Below, one piece after another: positions 33,281 to 45,761 of a DNA stretch of 64,000 bases (within the stretch, counting starts at the first letter, position 1; each line of letters begins with the position of its first letter). Under the pieces are notes generated by a model. It was not told the DNA's origin and made no database searches. It saw only the letters and a list, made by a program, of their open reading frames with translations. The stretch comes from Talinum fruticosum (lineage: Eukaryota > Streptophyta > Magnoliopsida > Caryophyllales > Talinaceae): NCBI GenBank assembly GCA_021018815.1, contig JAITYX010000053.1, positions 4,102,001 through 4,166,000 on the forward strand, given 5' to 3'. Both the position numbers and the translations under genes were made by a program.

Positions 33281-35207
33281 CTAACAAAGTGGAAGAAAGT
33301 ATCCACGTAGTGTTTGATGAGCTTGAACAGGAAAAACCAAGTGAATCTTCATACTCAAAGCTGAAGCTCGAAAGGATGATGACGAAGATGAGCTTACAAA
33401 GACTCGAAGGAGATCACTCGGAACGAGGAAGGTCAGAATGAAATAGCTCAAGAGTTCACTCGGAACGAACAAGTCAATGAAGAGGATGACTCGGAACAAG
33501 CTGTTGAAGATCAAGCAATTCAGCCCACAAACCTGGTGAATCAAAGAACTGGTAAAGCATTCAAATTTGCTTCCGAGTCATCCCCAAGAAAACATTATTT
33601 CGATATCAACAGTGGGGTAAGAACACGTTCTTCTCTTCATAATCTATGTGCATTCACTGCATTCATTTCATTAATTGAGCCCAAAAATGCACTAGAAGCC
33701 CTTAATGAACCCGAATGGGTAGAGGCCATGCAAGAAGAGGTTAATCAATTTGAAAGAAACCAAGTCCGGACTCGACCAAACCGACCTTCGACCACCCAGT
33801 TATAGGAACCAAATGGGTTTTCAAGAACAAACTGGATGAAGGTGGAGTGGTAGTCGAAACAAGGCTAGACTTGTAGCTCAAGGTTACAATCAAGAAGAAG
33901 GAATTGATTGTAGGGAAACCTTTGCACCGAGTAGCTAGAATTGAAGCCATTAGAATATCGTTGGCATTTGCATCCTGCATGCATATTAAATTATATCAAA
34001 TGGATGTTAAGTGTGCCTTTCTCAATGGTTTTATTGAAGAAGAAGTTTATGTCGAGCGACCTTCTGGTTTTGAAAACTCAGAATTTCCAAATCACGTTTT
34101 CAAACTTCAAAAGGCTCTATATGGTCTTAAGCAAGCCCCTAGAGCTTGGTATGAAAGAGCTGAGCGACTTCCTGGTTCAAAATGATTTCAAAAGAGGTCG
34201 GATCGACAAGACTCTATTCATAAAGACCAAAGAGAAAGACTTTCTCATTGTTCAAATATATGTTGATGATATTATTTTCGGTGCTACTAATGAATTTACA
34301 TGTCGAGAATTTTACGAGTTGATGAGTCAAGAGTTCCAAATGAGTATGATAGGAGAACTCAACTTCTTCCTTGGGTTGCAAATCAAACAAGACAAAGATA
34401 GAATCTTTGTCCATCAATCAAAGTACACCAAGGAACTGCTGAAGAAATACAAACTTCAAGATGCAAAGCACGCATCTACTCCTATGAGCGAGCAGTATAA
34501 AGCTTGACTCGGATGAGGCAGGTAAAGCGATGAGATTAGAAACTCTATCGGGGTATGATTGGATCATCTGCTATATCTTACTTCAAGCGAGGCCGGATAT
34601 AATGTTCGAGTGTTTGCTTATGCGCACGATTTCAAGCTAACCCAAAAGAATCACATCTCACTGCGGTGAAGAGAGTATTCGAGATATCTTGCAGGCACTC
34701 GGAATCTAGGACTCGTGGTACTCCGGAGAGTCGGAGCCGACTCAGCTGGATACTCGGACGCGGACTACGCGAGGATACAAAGTTGATCGAAAGAGCACAT
34801 CTGGAGCTTGCCAATTTCGGGTCAATCCCTAATATCCTGGCACTCAAAGAAGCAAAACTCGGTAGCTCTATCAACTGCGGAAGCTGAATACATTGCCGCT
34901 GGAGCTTGTTGCGCTCGGATTCTTTGGATAAAACAACACTTGAAGGATCTTGGACTTTATCTCAATTCAGTACCAATCAAGTGTGACAATCAAAGCGCAA
35001 TCGGCATCACTAAGAATCCTGTCCAGCACTCAAAAACAAAGCATATTGAGGTCAGGTATCACTTCTTACGCGATCACTCGAGAAAAGGGTGATATTACAC
35101 TTGAGTTCATTCCTACTAATCTTCAATTAGTCGATATCTTTACTAAGCCTCTTGGTGAAGATCAATTGCATTTTATTCGGAATGAACTTGGTATGTTAAA
35201 TGCTTAA
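33281..35207 (+). pseudogene. SIRE-type reverse transcriptase and RNase H
   Basis: RT pieces in order: EWVEAMQEEVNQFERNQV (about 33714), GTKWVFKNKLDE, then QMDVKCAFLNGFIEEEVYVE (about 33997), KLQKALYGLKQAPRAWYERA, the YVDD active site in QIYVDDIIFGATNEF (about 34253-34300), and NFFLGLQIKQDKD. After a degraded stretch, RNase H appears at 34830-35207 with SKKQNSVALSTAEAEYIAAG, IKCDNQSAIGITKNPVQHSK and TKHIEVRYHFLRD, ending near FIRNELGMLNA. These copy element RNA to cDNA in the particle. A segment around 34500-34800 is poorly preserved. Stops and frameshifts are frequent. Confidence 0.92.
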
Positions 35208-35844
35208 TCATGTGTTACTTTTATTGCATAATTACGTGCTATGTGCTTTCGTGTTAGTAATTATTAGTTCGATTGATGTCGTGAATCTGGGCTGATAGTT
35301 ACTTCGTGTTTCGAGTCACTCGGAATTCTTTCGAGTCAAACTCGGACGTAGAGAAAGTTGGACATCAAATTTTCTGAAGCTATCTCTAGAACAGTGGAGA
35401 GTTTCGGATTATAATTTCAAAATCTTCTTCTCTCTCTTTCTCGAGCGCTGCGATCAGATCATAACCGTAGATTTCAAACCGCCGATATCTCAACCGTTGA
35501 AGAAGAACCATCACACCGGGCATTAATTACCGATGGACAAGGCTGAGTTAGAACGGAGTTACTTAACGGATAGTGAACGGGCGCGCGTATTCTCAATAAA
35601 TAACGACTATCCATCTTCATCTCAATATTCTAAAACTCCTTCCCTCTCAAACGAAAATCTTCTCGCGGAAGTTTGCTACGTGAGCAGTGTTCCCTGATCG
35701 TCCGCAGACGTCGAAGAAGCACTCTCTCACTCTCTCGTAAGTTTCGATTGCTCTCATCTCTTTTCTTCTACCATTTTCGTTATCTTCTCTTCTACACCTC
35801 CTTCTCTTTCTCTTTCGAAAAGTTTCATCTTTTCATCTCTCACA

Positions 35845-36699
35845 ATGCCTAAACGCGGAAACCATCCCGATTTCCGGGTTTCCTCCTCCTTTAAAAAGCC
35901 CCGCTCCAACAAGCCGAAAGCTCAACCCCTTCTAAACTCGTTGTCACCCGAGCACCTTGCAGCTGGACGACAAATTCTTCCCAACAACCAAATTCTCCTG
36001 GTTGTCCAACATTCAAACCACCGGAGTCTACCCTTTCTTGTGTTTCAGCGAGTTCATCTATCCCGAACTCGTTTCGAAGTTTTATACTCACCTCTCTCAC
36101 TCCGAAAATGTTCTAACCTCTCGGGTTCGAACATTACTGTTCAGTATCAACACCTCTCTCCTTCACCGATCTGTTCAAAGTTTCTTCTCTTTTCTTGAAC
36201 AGTAACCCTATCCCTTTCACTCGAAGTCGCCGACGACTTCTTTGAAAAGTACGCTAAAGAATTCCCGGGTCCGGAAAGAACTTTTACGTGACTCGGTTGA
36301 AGTCGAAGCCAGGCTTACGTGCTTCTGCCGATGAGAACCTTCTTCTCACGAGCATTCCAGCAAGGAGAACCCCAACTCCAAGCATCTCAAAGCCCTCTTC
36401 GATATCCTAGAGGGATACGAAGTCGACCTCTTCCCCTCCATCATTGAGCGGATGGCCGCTGTGCCGGCTCAACTCCAAACCAAGAAGAACACCTCCCTTC
36501 CTTTCTATGCTCTTCTCACCCTTGTCTTCAAACAATTCCAAGTTCCTCTTCCCTCCGACCCTAACGCGGTGTCCGAGGCGGCCATTGTGGTCGGCAAGAA
36601 GGAACTCCGAGGGTACGGATACCAGGAAACTAACCCCGGTGTCCGGGTTCACAACTCGGAGCCGAGGCCTCCTTCTCCACCTCGGACTCGAAATCAACC
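35845..36699 (+). pseudogene. SIRE extra (post-pol) ORF, 5' part
   Basis: A third ORF lies about 640 bp behind pol, where SIRE-type elements have an env-like ORF. It starts MPKRGNHPDFRVSSSFKKPR (35845). After a frameshift near 35960 it continues DKFFPTTKFSWLSNIQTTGV, FSEFIYPELVSKFYTHLSHS and SRVRTLLFSINTSLL, then in another phase FDILEGYEVDLFPSIIERMA and LPFYALLTLVFKQFQVPLPS. Order and spacing recall the putative plant transposon protein domain (PF20167-like, from memory); I see no signal peptide or clear membrane span. The Athila element interrupts it at 36699/36700, with the CAACC duplication; the remainder is at 48154. The role is unknown. Confidence 0.65.
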
Positions 36700-39091
36700 T
36701 CGTTAAGCTTGTCGTACAGACAACAAATTAAACCACTACTTAGGCTTATAATAAACAATATAGTAAGGGCAAGTAGGGATCGAATCCACGAGGAAAGATA
36801 CTGTAAAAAAAAATCAAACTTCCAATCTAATTAAACTAACTATTCTAATTATTTACCTTATAAAATTCAAACAAATCAACTTAACTACTAAATTTCTAAT
36901 TTTAATTCTAAGAAAAACTTCTGAGATTTTGCACTATTATTCTAATAATCTAAATTTAACAAAACTATCCTAATTAATTCTGGAAAAATCAAAACAGAAA
37001 ATCAAATAAAAACTTAAACAGAAAATTAAAACGTAGAATAATTCAGAATTAAATAACTAAAAATAACAGAAAATTATCTAATAATAAAAATAAATATTCC
37101 AGACAGAATATAAAGCTTGGAATAACCCAGTAATGTTTTTTTTATAAATTTTCAGAAGAGAAAACTAAAGCAGAAATTAAATAAATTCTAAAACAGAAAA
37201 TTAAATAAATAATATTCTGCACTAAAATACTTACGAAAATAAATACTAAAATTACCCAGAATAATAATACTAATTTTCTAAACCTAACCAGACCCTAAAA
37301 ATATAAAAACAAAATTTAAAATCTAATTTACGAATTTATTTTATTAAAAACCTGCAGTAATTAAATTCAAGAATTAAATCTGAAAAATATCAAATTAATT
37401 CCAAAAATTCTAAAATTTAATCACAGCAAACTAGGACTCTATCTAAACCCTAAAAGAAAATAAAACAAGAAAAATAACAAAAGAAACTATTTTTAAACTA
37501 ATTTATAACAAACTGACTCAAAAATAATAAAAACTGACAGAAAATTAATTCTGAAAATTAAAATATGTAAAGACTCAAAATTAAATTAAAATAAAATTAC
37601 TAAAACTAACCTAAAATACTGATCTTTAGGGGGTAACGAAATTAATAATAAAAGACTATATATTTATAAATAAAAATTGACAAACTAAAGAAAATAACTA
37701 AAAAGCAAACAAATAATTATCAAAGATAGCAAATTTATAAAAACACTTAGTATAATCTATATCCATCATGCAAATTATTATTTATCATTAACACACAAAT
37801 TGATCTACCCATGAGCTAAACTGTAGAAGACAACCACTAGCGGATCTTCCCGTTTTTCCTTAGTTATTAGTTTACTTAGGCCTAGCCCTAATATAAACCC
37901 TACTAATATTGATAACCCTAGCACTAGCACTAGAATTTAATCAAATTAGAGCATTAAGTATTAGAAAAACATCATCTAGCACCTAATAACCAATCTACTA
38001 GCAAATTGATTTAAGAAGGATCTATGATAATTTCCTAATTAAAAGAGATGGGTATGAGCCATCCATGATTAACTAGGGTGATACTTATGTCTAAAAGATC
38101 AAGCAATTACGTACTTAAACCCTCTAAACTATCACATGAATTTATATAAAACTAAATAGCGTGCACTCTAATTAATTAGACATAAATTCATAAACATTAA
38201 ACACAAATTATCATAGAATCATGGATCAAATCAATAAGACAATAAAAATCAAAACTTTGTTTCAAAATAAATAATTTAACATGGCTTCAATGAGATTATA
38301 CTAAGTATAAGAAAAACTACTCACACATCATGTAATTTAAAACATGTAAACTAAATAAAAATAGCATCTTTAGTATTAACCTATCAATAAAAACTCAATC
38401 TTTTCTAATAAAAATTACAAAACTAAATTATACTACCGATATTAGTTTCTTTGACCCGGGAAGATGAAGAAGATGATGATGGATGGTGGTGTTGGTGTGG
38501 GCTGGCAGCGGACAGCAGCAACAAGCAAGCGGCGAGCAGACAGCAGCAACAAGCAGCTGGCGAGCAAACGTGAGCTGTGTGTGTGGCTGCTTGGGAAGGC
38601 AGCGAACGGATGTCGTGGGCAGCGAAGGGCTGGTGTGAGGGATTGACGAAGCAGGAGGTGGCGTGGGAAGGAGCTGGGCAGCAGCAGCAACAGGCGTGAG
38701 ATGAGCAGCAAGCGTGAGGTGGTGATGATGTGTGGGTCTTCCTAGGTCTCCCCTCCATGATGATAATAAGTAGTATATATAGGGTGAAAGAGTTAGGGTT
38801 TATTTCTCTTTCTTCTCTCCTAAGTTTCCCTTTTCTATTCCACTTAGGATTTCCTAAAATATAATATCCTAAAATAAATATTTTATTACATATTATATTT
38901 ATGGACCGACTTCATATCTTCTCTTGGATGCTTGTCGGTAGCTAAAAATCCACTTTTAACGACTTTTCTTCTCTTCCCCACTTTATTCGATAATTACCTA
39001 TAAATAGACAAAATAGAATAAATTAGATAAAATAAACCATATAATGTAAACTAAATAACTACTAAAAATACGTATAAAATACGACTTAACA
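36700..39091 (-). repeat. 3' LTR (element sense) of the nested Athila element
   Basis: It begins tcgttaagcttgtcg where the other copy has tgttaagcttgtcg, and ends acttaaca. It is very A-rich on the plus strand in the first 1.6 kb. On the minus strand a TATA-like tatatatac lies near 38779-38771. The patch 38460-38740 is rich in gcagcaacaagc motifs and differs most from the other LTR. Open frames on it code only for low-complexity Ser/Pro/His-rich peptides. Confidence 0.95.
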
Positions 39092-40555
39092 AATCCCCCA
39101 CACTTAGACTTTGGACGTCCTCGTGCAAAGAAATCTAAGACTCGATCTAATATTATGGTTTCTTATAAAGATATACATAAAATATAAAGTATGCACTAAG
39201 TTTGCCTTGCTTTCAAAAATAGTTTGATGAAATTTTTGTCTTTCCCAAGCAAGTGAAGAACTAAACATTTCATTGCTATCGAGAGTTTATTCATCAGCCT
39301 CACAATATCTCTTTTAATTAAGCAATAATCAAAAATTTATCCATATTTTTCAAACATGTACATTCCGGTCAAGAGGTCTAAAATTTTTTTAGGATAGGAA
39401 AAATTCAGGTGCAGTATGGTTATAGAGACACCGAATCAGCGAGATAACTCACTAAAAATCGATAATAAACTTGTTTTGCAAACCTTTTTTTTTTTTTTTT
39501 TCAATTATATATATATATATATATAACTCCATTCAAGCACATATTCGAGGCCCATATAGTGTCTTAGAAATATAACACTCCCTGTCTCCCACTCACCCAA
39601 ACAGAGGTGCTTGGAGTTAATGCTCAATTTTATTTATTTATTTTTTTTTTCCGTTAGTATGGTTCGAGCCATTGATCGGCCTAAAAGGGGCATGACTCTC
39701 CCAGCATGGGTTACTCCATTCATAAGGCTCAACTTGAGACCTAAACTTAAGGGAAATGGCGCCGAGCCACCAACTTCGACCCATGTTGGTAAACTAACAA
39801 TTTTTTTTTTTTTTTTTTTTTTTAGGCCAAACAAGAAAAATCAAAATTTTAATGAGTCAATCTGCTAAGTTCAGTAGTCTAGGTGAACGGTTTAAGTCAA
39901 TTTATTGCCTCTATCACGATCATATAACATGATCAAATCGACAGAAAAATTATGATTGTCACTAATTGAAGAAATATATAAGGATCAACTCAAACAACTC
40001 GAATGACAACTAACATGTTCAAAATTCTCACTTTTAAAGGGAAAGAAAAATTAGAAACAGAAAAATTTAAGCAAGTTAACCTAGCATATATTCATGTTCA
40101 TGCATTTCTTTACAAGAAATATTTTTTTTTTTCAAAAATAAGATAAAGATAAATTCATAAAATTAAAATGCAACAAAGATAAATGCATAAAATTAAAATG
40201 CAGGATGCACTCCCCACACTTAATTCATGCATTGTCCCTAATGCATGCTAAATAAAAATAAAAATTAAATTAAAGTAAAAATTATAGAAACTTCCCCGAA
40301 AATGTTGGGTTGCCTCCCAACCAGCGCCTTTGTTTACTAGTCTTTGGCTCGACATCGTTGTCACTCATGGATCTTCTAAATGTATCTCCTCTACTAAGCA
40401 AATTTGGCTTCCTTCATAAAAATTCTTTAACCTGTGACCATTCACCTTAAAAATTTTGTTAGTAGAATAGCTTTTAATCTCAACGACTCCCATGTGGATA
40501 AGTCTTTACTACCTCAAATGGTCCTAGCCATCTAGAGTTTAACTTTCCAGAAAAA
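39092..40555 (-). other. Athila 3' untranslated region
   Basis: Between the integrase and the LTR, in element sense, there is about 1.4 kb without coding capacity. It includes A/T homopolymers, a TA run (about 39507-39525) and the motif cgctggttgggaggcaaccc (about 40325-40306), which commonly follows the Athila polyprotein. The polypurine tract is next to 39092. No env-like ORF was found. Confidence 0.7.
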
Positions 40556-41730
40556 GCCTTAGTTTTGAATTGAACAATAACACTTTCTCCCCTTTTGAAA
40601 TTCCTTCCTGACAAGCTTAGCATCATGAAATGCTTTGGCTTTACCTTTATAAATTACTGAATTGTCATAAGCCTCCATACGAATCTCTTCTAATTCTTGC
40701 AGTTGCAGCTTACGTTCCTTTCCCGCTAAGTCATAATCTAAATTACACTTCTTTACAGCCCAATATGATTTATGCTCTAACTCTACAGGAAGATGACATG
40801 CTTTTCCAAAGACTAGTCTGTAAGGTGACATACCTATAGGGGTCTTGTATGCGGTTCAGTAAGCCCAGAGAGCTTCATCTAACCTAAGACTCCAATCCTT
40901 CTTATCTGGTCTAACAACTTTTTCTAGAATTCCTTTGATTTCTCTATTAGAGATTTCAGCTTGGCCATTTGTTTGGGGATGATAACTTGTAGATACCTTA
41001 TGAATTACATGGTATTTAGCTAGCGAGGTACCTAATGTTTTATTACAAAAATGCGTCCCTCTATCACTAATGATTGCTCTAGGTACTCCATATCTATGTA
41101 GAATACGAGATTTAACATGCTTCACCACAGTCTTAGCATCATCGACTTTAGTAGCTATCGCTTCAACCCATTTAGACACATAATCAACAAACAGGAGTAT
41201 GTAAGTAAAACCAAAGGAAAAGGGAAATGGTCCCATGAAATCCACTCCCCACACATCAAATATTTGACACACATACATATTATATAAGGGCATTTGATTC
41301 CTCCCCGATAAATTTCTGTCTTTTGGCATGTTTCACATTGTTTGCAAAAATCATAAGCATTACGAAAAATAGTAGGCCAATAGAATCCACATTCTAAAAC
41401 TTTGTGTGTCTGTTCTTTTTGGGCCAAAATGCCCTCCACTTTCGGATGAGTGACAGAAAGTTAAAATCGAATGAAACTCAGTGTCATCTACACAACGCCT
41501 TATAATTTGATCTCCACAAAATTTCCACAAGTACGGGTCATCCCAAACATAATATTTAACCCGAGATCTTATCTTTTCTTTTTGGGCTCTAGACATGTCT
41601 CTTGGAAAAGTTTTGGCAACTATGTAATTTACTATGTCAAGCATACCAAGGTAATTTATCAATGACAACATATAAAGTCTCATCAGGAAAACAATCACCG
41701 AAAGGGTCACTACTTTCCCCATTTTCTAGC
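40556..41730 (-). pseudogene. Athila-type integrase
   Basis: Read from 41730 downward: the zinc-binding region with ESGGHFGPKRTDTQ and, in a shifted frame, [11 protein letters not shown] (about 41345). Then the core with [32 protein letters not shown] and [20 protein letters not shown] (about 41250-40910), containing the Asp, Asp and Glu of the triad. The C-terminal part reads [20 protein letters not shown] and [20 protein letters not shown]. The enzyme would insert element cDNA into the nucleus genome. Frameshifts near 41290, 40850 and 40600 break the frame. Confidence 0.93.
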
Positions 41731-42370
41731 CTACTCGGATGGTCTGCGACTAAGTTTTCAGCTCCTCGCTTGTCTTTAAATTCTATTTCAAATTCTTGCA
41801 GTAATAAGACCCATCTAATCAATCTTGGTTTAGAGTCGTTCTTTTTCAAGAGATATTTAATAGCAAGCATGATCAGTATAAACAAGAACTTTCACACCTA
41901 GCGAGATAAGGACGAAACTTTTCGAGAGCAAAAACAATAGCATACATTTCCTTTTCTCGTCGTGGTATAGTTACATTGTGCTTGGTCAAGAGTTCTAGAA
42001 GCATAATGAATTACATGTGGTACCCTTCCTACTTTTTGACCTAAGACAGCCCCTACCGCCTTATTACTAGCATCACACATCAACTCAAAAGGTAAGGCCC
42101 AGTTAGGAGGTTGTACAATAGGAGTAGTGGTCAATTTTAGCTTCAGCTCATCAAACGCCCTCTCACATTCCTCATGAAAATCAAATTTAACATCTTTTGC
42201 AAGTAAAGCACATAAAGGAGAGGCAATCTTTGAAAAGTCTTTAATAAATCTCCTATAAAATCCAACATGACCTAAAAATGATCTTACATCCTTAATGCAT
42301 TTGGGGTAGGGTAAAGATTGAATGATGTCTACTTTTGCCTTGTCAACTTCTAAACCCTTAGATGACACAA
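41640..42370 (-). pseudogene. Athila-type RNase H and RT connection
   Basis: From 42368 downward: EVDKAKVDIIQSLPYPKCIK, VRSFLGHVGFYRRFIKDFSK and then the RNase H start LPFELMCDASNKAVGAVLGQ and VIHYASRTLDQAQCNYTTTR. After a frameshift (about 41920) it resumes [20 protein letters not shown] and [20 protein letters not shown]. The first Asp of the RNase H is in MCDAS. The expected start of the second half (K-L-L-A-I-V-F-A-like block) is shifted. Confidence 0.9.
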
Positions 42371-43140
42371 AGCATGCCCTAATACGACCCCATGTTCAAC
42401 CATGAAATGACACTTTTCAAAATTAAGTACCAAATTAGTTTCGATGCACCGCCCGAGTACTAAAGTAAGGTGATGTAAACACTCATCGAATGAATCACCA
42501 TGCACAGTAAAATCATCCATGAAAACTTCCATAATCTTGGTGATAAACTCGGAAAAGATACTCATCATACATCTTTGAAATGTAGCAGGAGCATTACATA
42601 AACCAAAAGGCATTCTCCTAAAAGCATAAGTGCCAAAGGGACATGTAAAAGTGGTCTTTTCCCGATCTTCAGGAGCTATAAGGACTTGAATATACCCTGA
42701 ATATCCATCTAGAAAACAATAATGTGTCTTTCCAACTAATCTTTCTAACATTTGGTCCATAAAAGGCAAGGGAAAATGATCTTTCTTTGTGGCTTTGTTC
42801 GGTTTTCTATAGTCAATGCACACTCTCCAGCCGCTCCGGACTCTAGTAGGGACTAGTTCACCTTCCTTGTTTTGTACTACTCGTTGTACCCCCTTTTAGG
42901 AACTACATGAATTGGACTAACCCATTCGGAATCGGCTATGGGGTAGATCACTCCAAAGATCGATCCACTTAAGAATTTCTTTTGCACCACCTCCATCATA
43001 GGTGGGTTTAATCTACGTTGAGGGTCTCTCTTAGGCTTAACCTCTAACTCTAAAGTGATTTTATGTGAACACAATGTTGGGTTCAGCCCTTTCAGTCTGC
43101 TAAAAGTCCACCCTAAAGCTTCACTATGTTCTCTAAGCAC
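42350..43140 (-). pseudogene. Athila-type reverse transcriptase
   Basis: From 43140 downward: LGWTFSRLKGLNPTLCSHKI, KRDPQRRLNPPMMEVVQKKF, a frameshift near 42870, then MCIDYRKPNKATKKDHFPLP, QMLERLVGKTHYCFLDGYSG, PFGTYAFRRMPFGLCNAPAT and the active site EVFMDDFTVHG (about 42530), a normal FMDD variant of YxDD for this family. All core RT blocks are present and well conserved apart from the one or two frame breaks. Confidence 0.93.
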
Positions 43141-43289
43141 CTTAATAAGCTTATCTTCCTGTTCAAGTGTTAGTGCATTAGAAATTATAACGGTAAGGTC
43201 TCATTATCTCCTAAATAAGCGTATTTTAAATTTTCAGGCAAGGGTTTCAAATCTAATTTAGGGGGTGAAACAAGAGAAGGTAGCAACTT

Positions 43290-43875
43290 TTCATGATTTA
43301 CAGTGCAACTTTATCATATTAGGTTTTTCCATTACTTGCAATTGTAACAAAGACTCTATGCTATCTACTAGTCCTGAGTTAACATGATAGGGTATAGCAT
43401 GAAATACGTAATGATCCAACCCTTTGGTAATCACAGTTAACAATTCATCTTCTTGAGACAAATCATAAACATTTTGGGACATTTCATCAATTGTATCAAG
43501 TGCACAAACATAATTTACATCTGCAGGAAATCTCAAGGCATCAAAAATATTGAACTTAATAACATCACCATCAAATTCCATAGTCAATGTTCCCCCATGT
43601 ACATCTATTTTTGTCCTAGATGTTTTAAGAAATGGTCTACCAAGCAAAATAGGAATGTCATGGCATGCATTACCCATGTCCAAGTACATAAAAATCAGCA
43701 GGAAAAATAAGCTCGTTGACTTGGACTAAGACATCCTCTAAGACTCCATCCGGATACGTACTACTTCTATCAGCCAACCGAATTACTAGCCCAGTTTTCT
43801 TCAACTCTCCCAAATTCAGTTTATCATAAACAGACCGAGGCATCACATTAATGGAAGCACCTAAATCAAGCATGG
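43290..43875 (-). pseudogene. Athila-type aspartic protease region
   Basis: From 43873 downward: MLDLGASINVMPRSVYDKLN, LGELKKTGLVIRLADRSSTY, PDGVLEDVLVQVNELIFPAD, then after a frameshift near 43675 GNACHDIPILLGRPFLKTSR and TKIDVHGGTLTMEFDGDVIK. This is the Athila retropepsin; the catalytic Asp is in DLGAS. The ILLGRPFL block is the second conserved motif. Confidence 0.9.
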
Positions 43876-45511
43876 CTCGTCAAAGTATAGGTTTCCAATC
43901 TTACAAGGGACAGAGAACACACTGGGTCCTTACATTTAGGAGGGAGCTTCTTTTGAAAAACAGCAGATGCATTCTCCCCACACTTATCTTCTCATTTCCT
44001 TTTAATTTTCTTTTAGAAGTACAAAGCTCCTTAAGAAATTTAGCATAACGAGGAACTTGTTTAATGGCATCTAGGAGAGGAATGTTGATCTCTACCTTCC
44101 TGAATGTTTCTAAAATTTCTTGGTTTGCCTCATCTATTTTAGGAGTTATGCTTCTCGGTCTACTAGGGAAAGGTGGAATAGGTTCATAACGACTTTTCTT
44201 AGTGTCACTTATCTCTTTAGCATTAGAGGAGTTATCCTTCTTTAAGTCGAGTTCAGATTCCTTAATCTCTAGTTCAGGTTCTACCTCTCTGTTGTTTTTA
44301 GGTTCATTAAGTTCCTTTCCACTCCTTAGTCTTATCGTACTCACATTTTCTTTGGGATTCTGGAAGGGTTGAGATGGTAATCTATTTTGCAATTGGGCTT
44401 GCGAGGTTACTAAACATGGTATCTCGTTGCGCTTTGTCTCTCTTGAACCTCGCTTAATACTCATTTCTAAACTTTGGAACCTAAGGTCGATTCCTTCTTT
44501 TGGTCATCCATTTTCTTAATCATTTGCTCCAAAAGGAAGTTCCTTTTATCTTGAGCAGATGGTTGATGCTGGGTTTGGTCAAAACCAGGGGGTTGTTTCT
44601 AGGTCCATACCTAAGGTTAGGATGATCCGTCCATCCTTCATTGTAGGTGTTTGAAAATGGATCGTACTTTCTTTGACCTTGGTTAGGGAAAACAGCATTT
44701 ACTTCTCCCCCTTGTAATGTAGGACATGAATCAGTAGGATGCCCTTCTAAACAGCAAATTCCACACACTATCGCCTTTTGAACTCCTCCGAGTGACGAGT
44801 TTGTTCAACATAGCAGTGATTTGAGTCAGTTGGTTTTCCAATGATGTACTTGAATTTAGTTCATTAACCTTCCTAAATTGGACATCTCTAGTCCCAAATT
44901 GTTGAGTATTTTGGGCCATGTTATTAAATAATTCTCTAGCTTGAGCTGGAGTCTTATTAACCAAAGCCCCCCACTAGCGAGCATCTACCATATTTCTATC
45001 AATTGACAAGTAGCCCTTCATAAAAATATTGAATCGGTAATTGTTCGAAATTTGATGTTGGGGACAACTAGCACATAATTTATTAAAACGTTCCCAGTAT
45101 TCATAAAAAGTTTCTCCATTCATTTGTTTAATGCCACAAATTTCTTTTCTAATGGATCCAATCCTAGGTGTTGGAAAGAATTTTTCTAAGAATGCTTTAT
45201 GAACTTGGGTCCATGTAGTAAATGTTGCGGGGGTATGTAATATAACCAGTCTTTAGCCTTATCTTGAAGTGAAAAGGGAAAGGCTCTTAATTTAATTTGG
45301 TCTTGTGTGATTCCCTCGAGTTGCATGGTAGAACAAGTAATCATAAATTCATTAATATGACGATATGGGTCCTCACCGGGTAGTCCATGAAACTTAGGTA
45401 GTAAGTTCGAAATCCAGAATTCAATTTAAGAGGTCGGTCCAAAGTAGGGTATGATATAGACAAAGGTTGTGTTTCTAAATTAGGTGCAGCAAGCTCACGT
45501 AAAGTAGCCAT
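43876..45511 (-). pseudogene. Athila-type gag
   Basis: The ATG at 45511 gives MATLRELAAPNL, a typical Athila gag start. Then, with frameshifts, a Retrotrans_gag domain with GIKQMNGETFYEYWERFNKL and CASCPQHQISNNYRFNIFMK (about 45150-45010), VNKTPAQARELFNNMAQNTQ (about 44960), a zinc knuckle CGICCLEGHPTDSC (about 44765), and near the end EVEPELEIKESELDL and FLKELCTSKRKLKGNEKISV before the protease. It should form the particle core. The frame is broken at several places. Confidence 0.9.
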
Positions 45512-45739
45512 TTCAAAGTTTATAGAATCAACCTCAATTTCGCTTTCGAAGTTTCGGATTGTAGAGATTCGATGTCGTTCTCAACTTTTTCCGTCGAATG
45601 CTCTTCCAATTCTCCGATCATACGACCACTTCGTAATTGCATGAACTAACCGTAATCAATTAAAATGCATAAGTTCAAAAATATATAAATAGTTAATTAA
45701 ATTAGATTGAAAGAAAACTAAGATTTTTTTAATTTCTTT

Positions 45740-45757
45740 CCCCGACAACGGCGCCAA
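45740..45757 (-). other. Primer binding site of the nested Athila element
   Basis: On the minus strand tggcgccgttgtcgggga lies 4 nt after the LTR end. It is the tRNA-Asp-type site of Athila/Tat elements. Confidence 0.9.
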
Positions 45758-45761
45758 AATT

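Noticed and set aside
38423..38758. Minus-strand Ser/Pro/His-rich frames in the Athila LTRs (also 47483-47815)
   Set aside because: They coincide with the CAG-rich variable patch, differ between the LTRs and have no domain.
45740..45757. tRNA gene fragment
   Set aside because: The tRNA-Asp-like 18-mer is a retrotransposon primer binding site next to an LTR; no cloverleaf surrounds it.
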